Shown here one piece after another: positions 41,106-41,134 of a DNA stretch of 41,134 nt. The first letter of the stretch is position 1. Every line of letters starts with the position of its first letter. This DNA comes from Caldilineaceae bacterium SB0661_bin_32 (GTDB taxonomy: Bacteria > Chloroflexota > Anaerolineae > Caldilineales > Caldilineaceae), in contig VXMH01000010.1 in NCBI GenBank assembly GCA_009841235.1, positions 1-41,134 on the forward strand, given 5' to 3'. A program made the position numbers and the translations under genes. A model generated the notes under the pieces. The model saw only the letters and a program-made list of their open reading frames with translations. It made no database searches and was not told where the DNA came from.

Positions 41106-41134
41106 GGTTCCCCCGCACACGCGGGGATAGACCC

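Larger units (their letters stand above)
37019..41134 (+). CRISPR. Type I-E CRISPR array, 68 repeats and 67 spacers, truncated by window end
   Basis: The 28-bp repeat begins GGTTCCCCCGC, continues ACAC and ends GCGGGGATAGACC, with a 6-bp stem CCCCGC/GCGGGG and loop ACAC. Every unit is exactly 61 bp (33-bp spacers), from 37019 to the repeat at 41106-41133. The orientation matches the E. coli repeat, so crRNA is read on the plus strand with a 5' handle AUAGACC, in line with the cas genes. The first repeat (37019-37046) is degenerate (CCCCGTACACGGCGGGG in place of the normal core). Spacers 2 and 3 recur as spacers 58 and 59, and spacers 66 and 67 are identical. The first spacer base is A in only 2 of 67. 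The open frames on the minus strand across the array are repeat artefacts. Confidence 0.99.

Noticed and set aside
37015..41120. Many minus-strand frames of about 60-170 residues with repeated CGGT and RVRGN motifs
   Set aside because: They are translations of the CRISPR repeats, which have no stop in some frames.
37019..41134. Array transcribed from the right, with the leader beyond the window
   Set aside because: The degenerate repeat on the left would fit a trailer end, but repeat orientation (GGGGATAGACC as 5' handle), the first-base bias and the direction of the cas genes all support plus-strand transcription. It remains a minor possibility for spacer acquisition.

Overview
The window is high-GC DNA with several clearly lower-GC islands. 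It most likely comes from a member of Chloroflexota (inference, moderate confidence). The indications are a histidine kinase fused to an OmpR-type response regulator in one chain, several Uma2 (DUF820) paralogues with coiled-coil tails, putative-Ig/FN3 mosaic proteins, a WS/DGAT acyltransferase and GC-rich interspersed palindromes. No rRNA or tRNA gene was seen to settle the assignment.

Layout. 1-5,220 holds the tail of a Uma2 gene (+), a LysM/L,D-transpeptidase (-), a small methyltransferase (+), a two-gene unit with a proteasome-like Ntn hydrolase (-), and a cytochrome P450 (-). 5,222-9,870 (+) holds a GAF/PAS/kinase/receiver/winged-helix protein, then an AAA ATPase and a DUF4435 TOPRIM-like protein overlapping by 4 bp, a pair with the architecture of PARIS anti-phage systems. 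9,955-27,558 is bounded by two Uma2 paralogues in direct orientation. Between them is a phage-tail-like cluster on the minus strand: tail-chaperone-like gene with an overlapping -1-frame partner, a helical protein, a distal-tail-like protein, a membrane SH3 protein, a 2,011-residue mosaic surface/baseplate protein, small secreted and membrane proteins, and a terminal fibre-like protein. A WS/DGAT gene also lies in this interval. The first tail gene and the fibre-like gene are each preceded by the same promoter plus a structured leader whose main hairpin shows compensatory base changes around an identical loop. 27,772-28,554 is a TPR lipoprotein (-).

28,929-41,134 is a type I-E CRISPR-Cas locus, all on the + strand: cas3, cas8e, a Cse2 (Cas11e) gene, cas7e, cas5e, cas6e, then 68 repeats and 67 spacers running to the window edge. 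The outstanding feature is that the Cse2 gene carries an N-terminal VRR-NUC (PD-(D/E)XK-superfamily) nuclease domain in the same reading frame. A Shine-Dalgarno and a TTG codon inside the gene could also yield a free Cse2 of normal length. No cas1 or cas2 lies between cas6e and the array, and the repeat next to cas6e is degenerate, so the locus may be an interference-only module with a Cascade that carries its own nuclease.

How the parts fit: the window combines two prokaryotic immunity modules (PARIS-like pair and nuclease-armed type I-E) with a domesticated or remnant phage-tail cluster and ordinary metabolic and envelope genes. Roles for the fusion, the leader RNA and the tail cluster are inferences from sequence reading only; no database search was possible.
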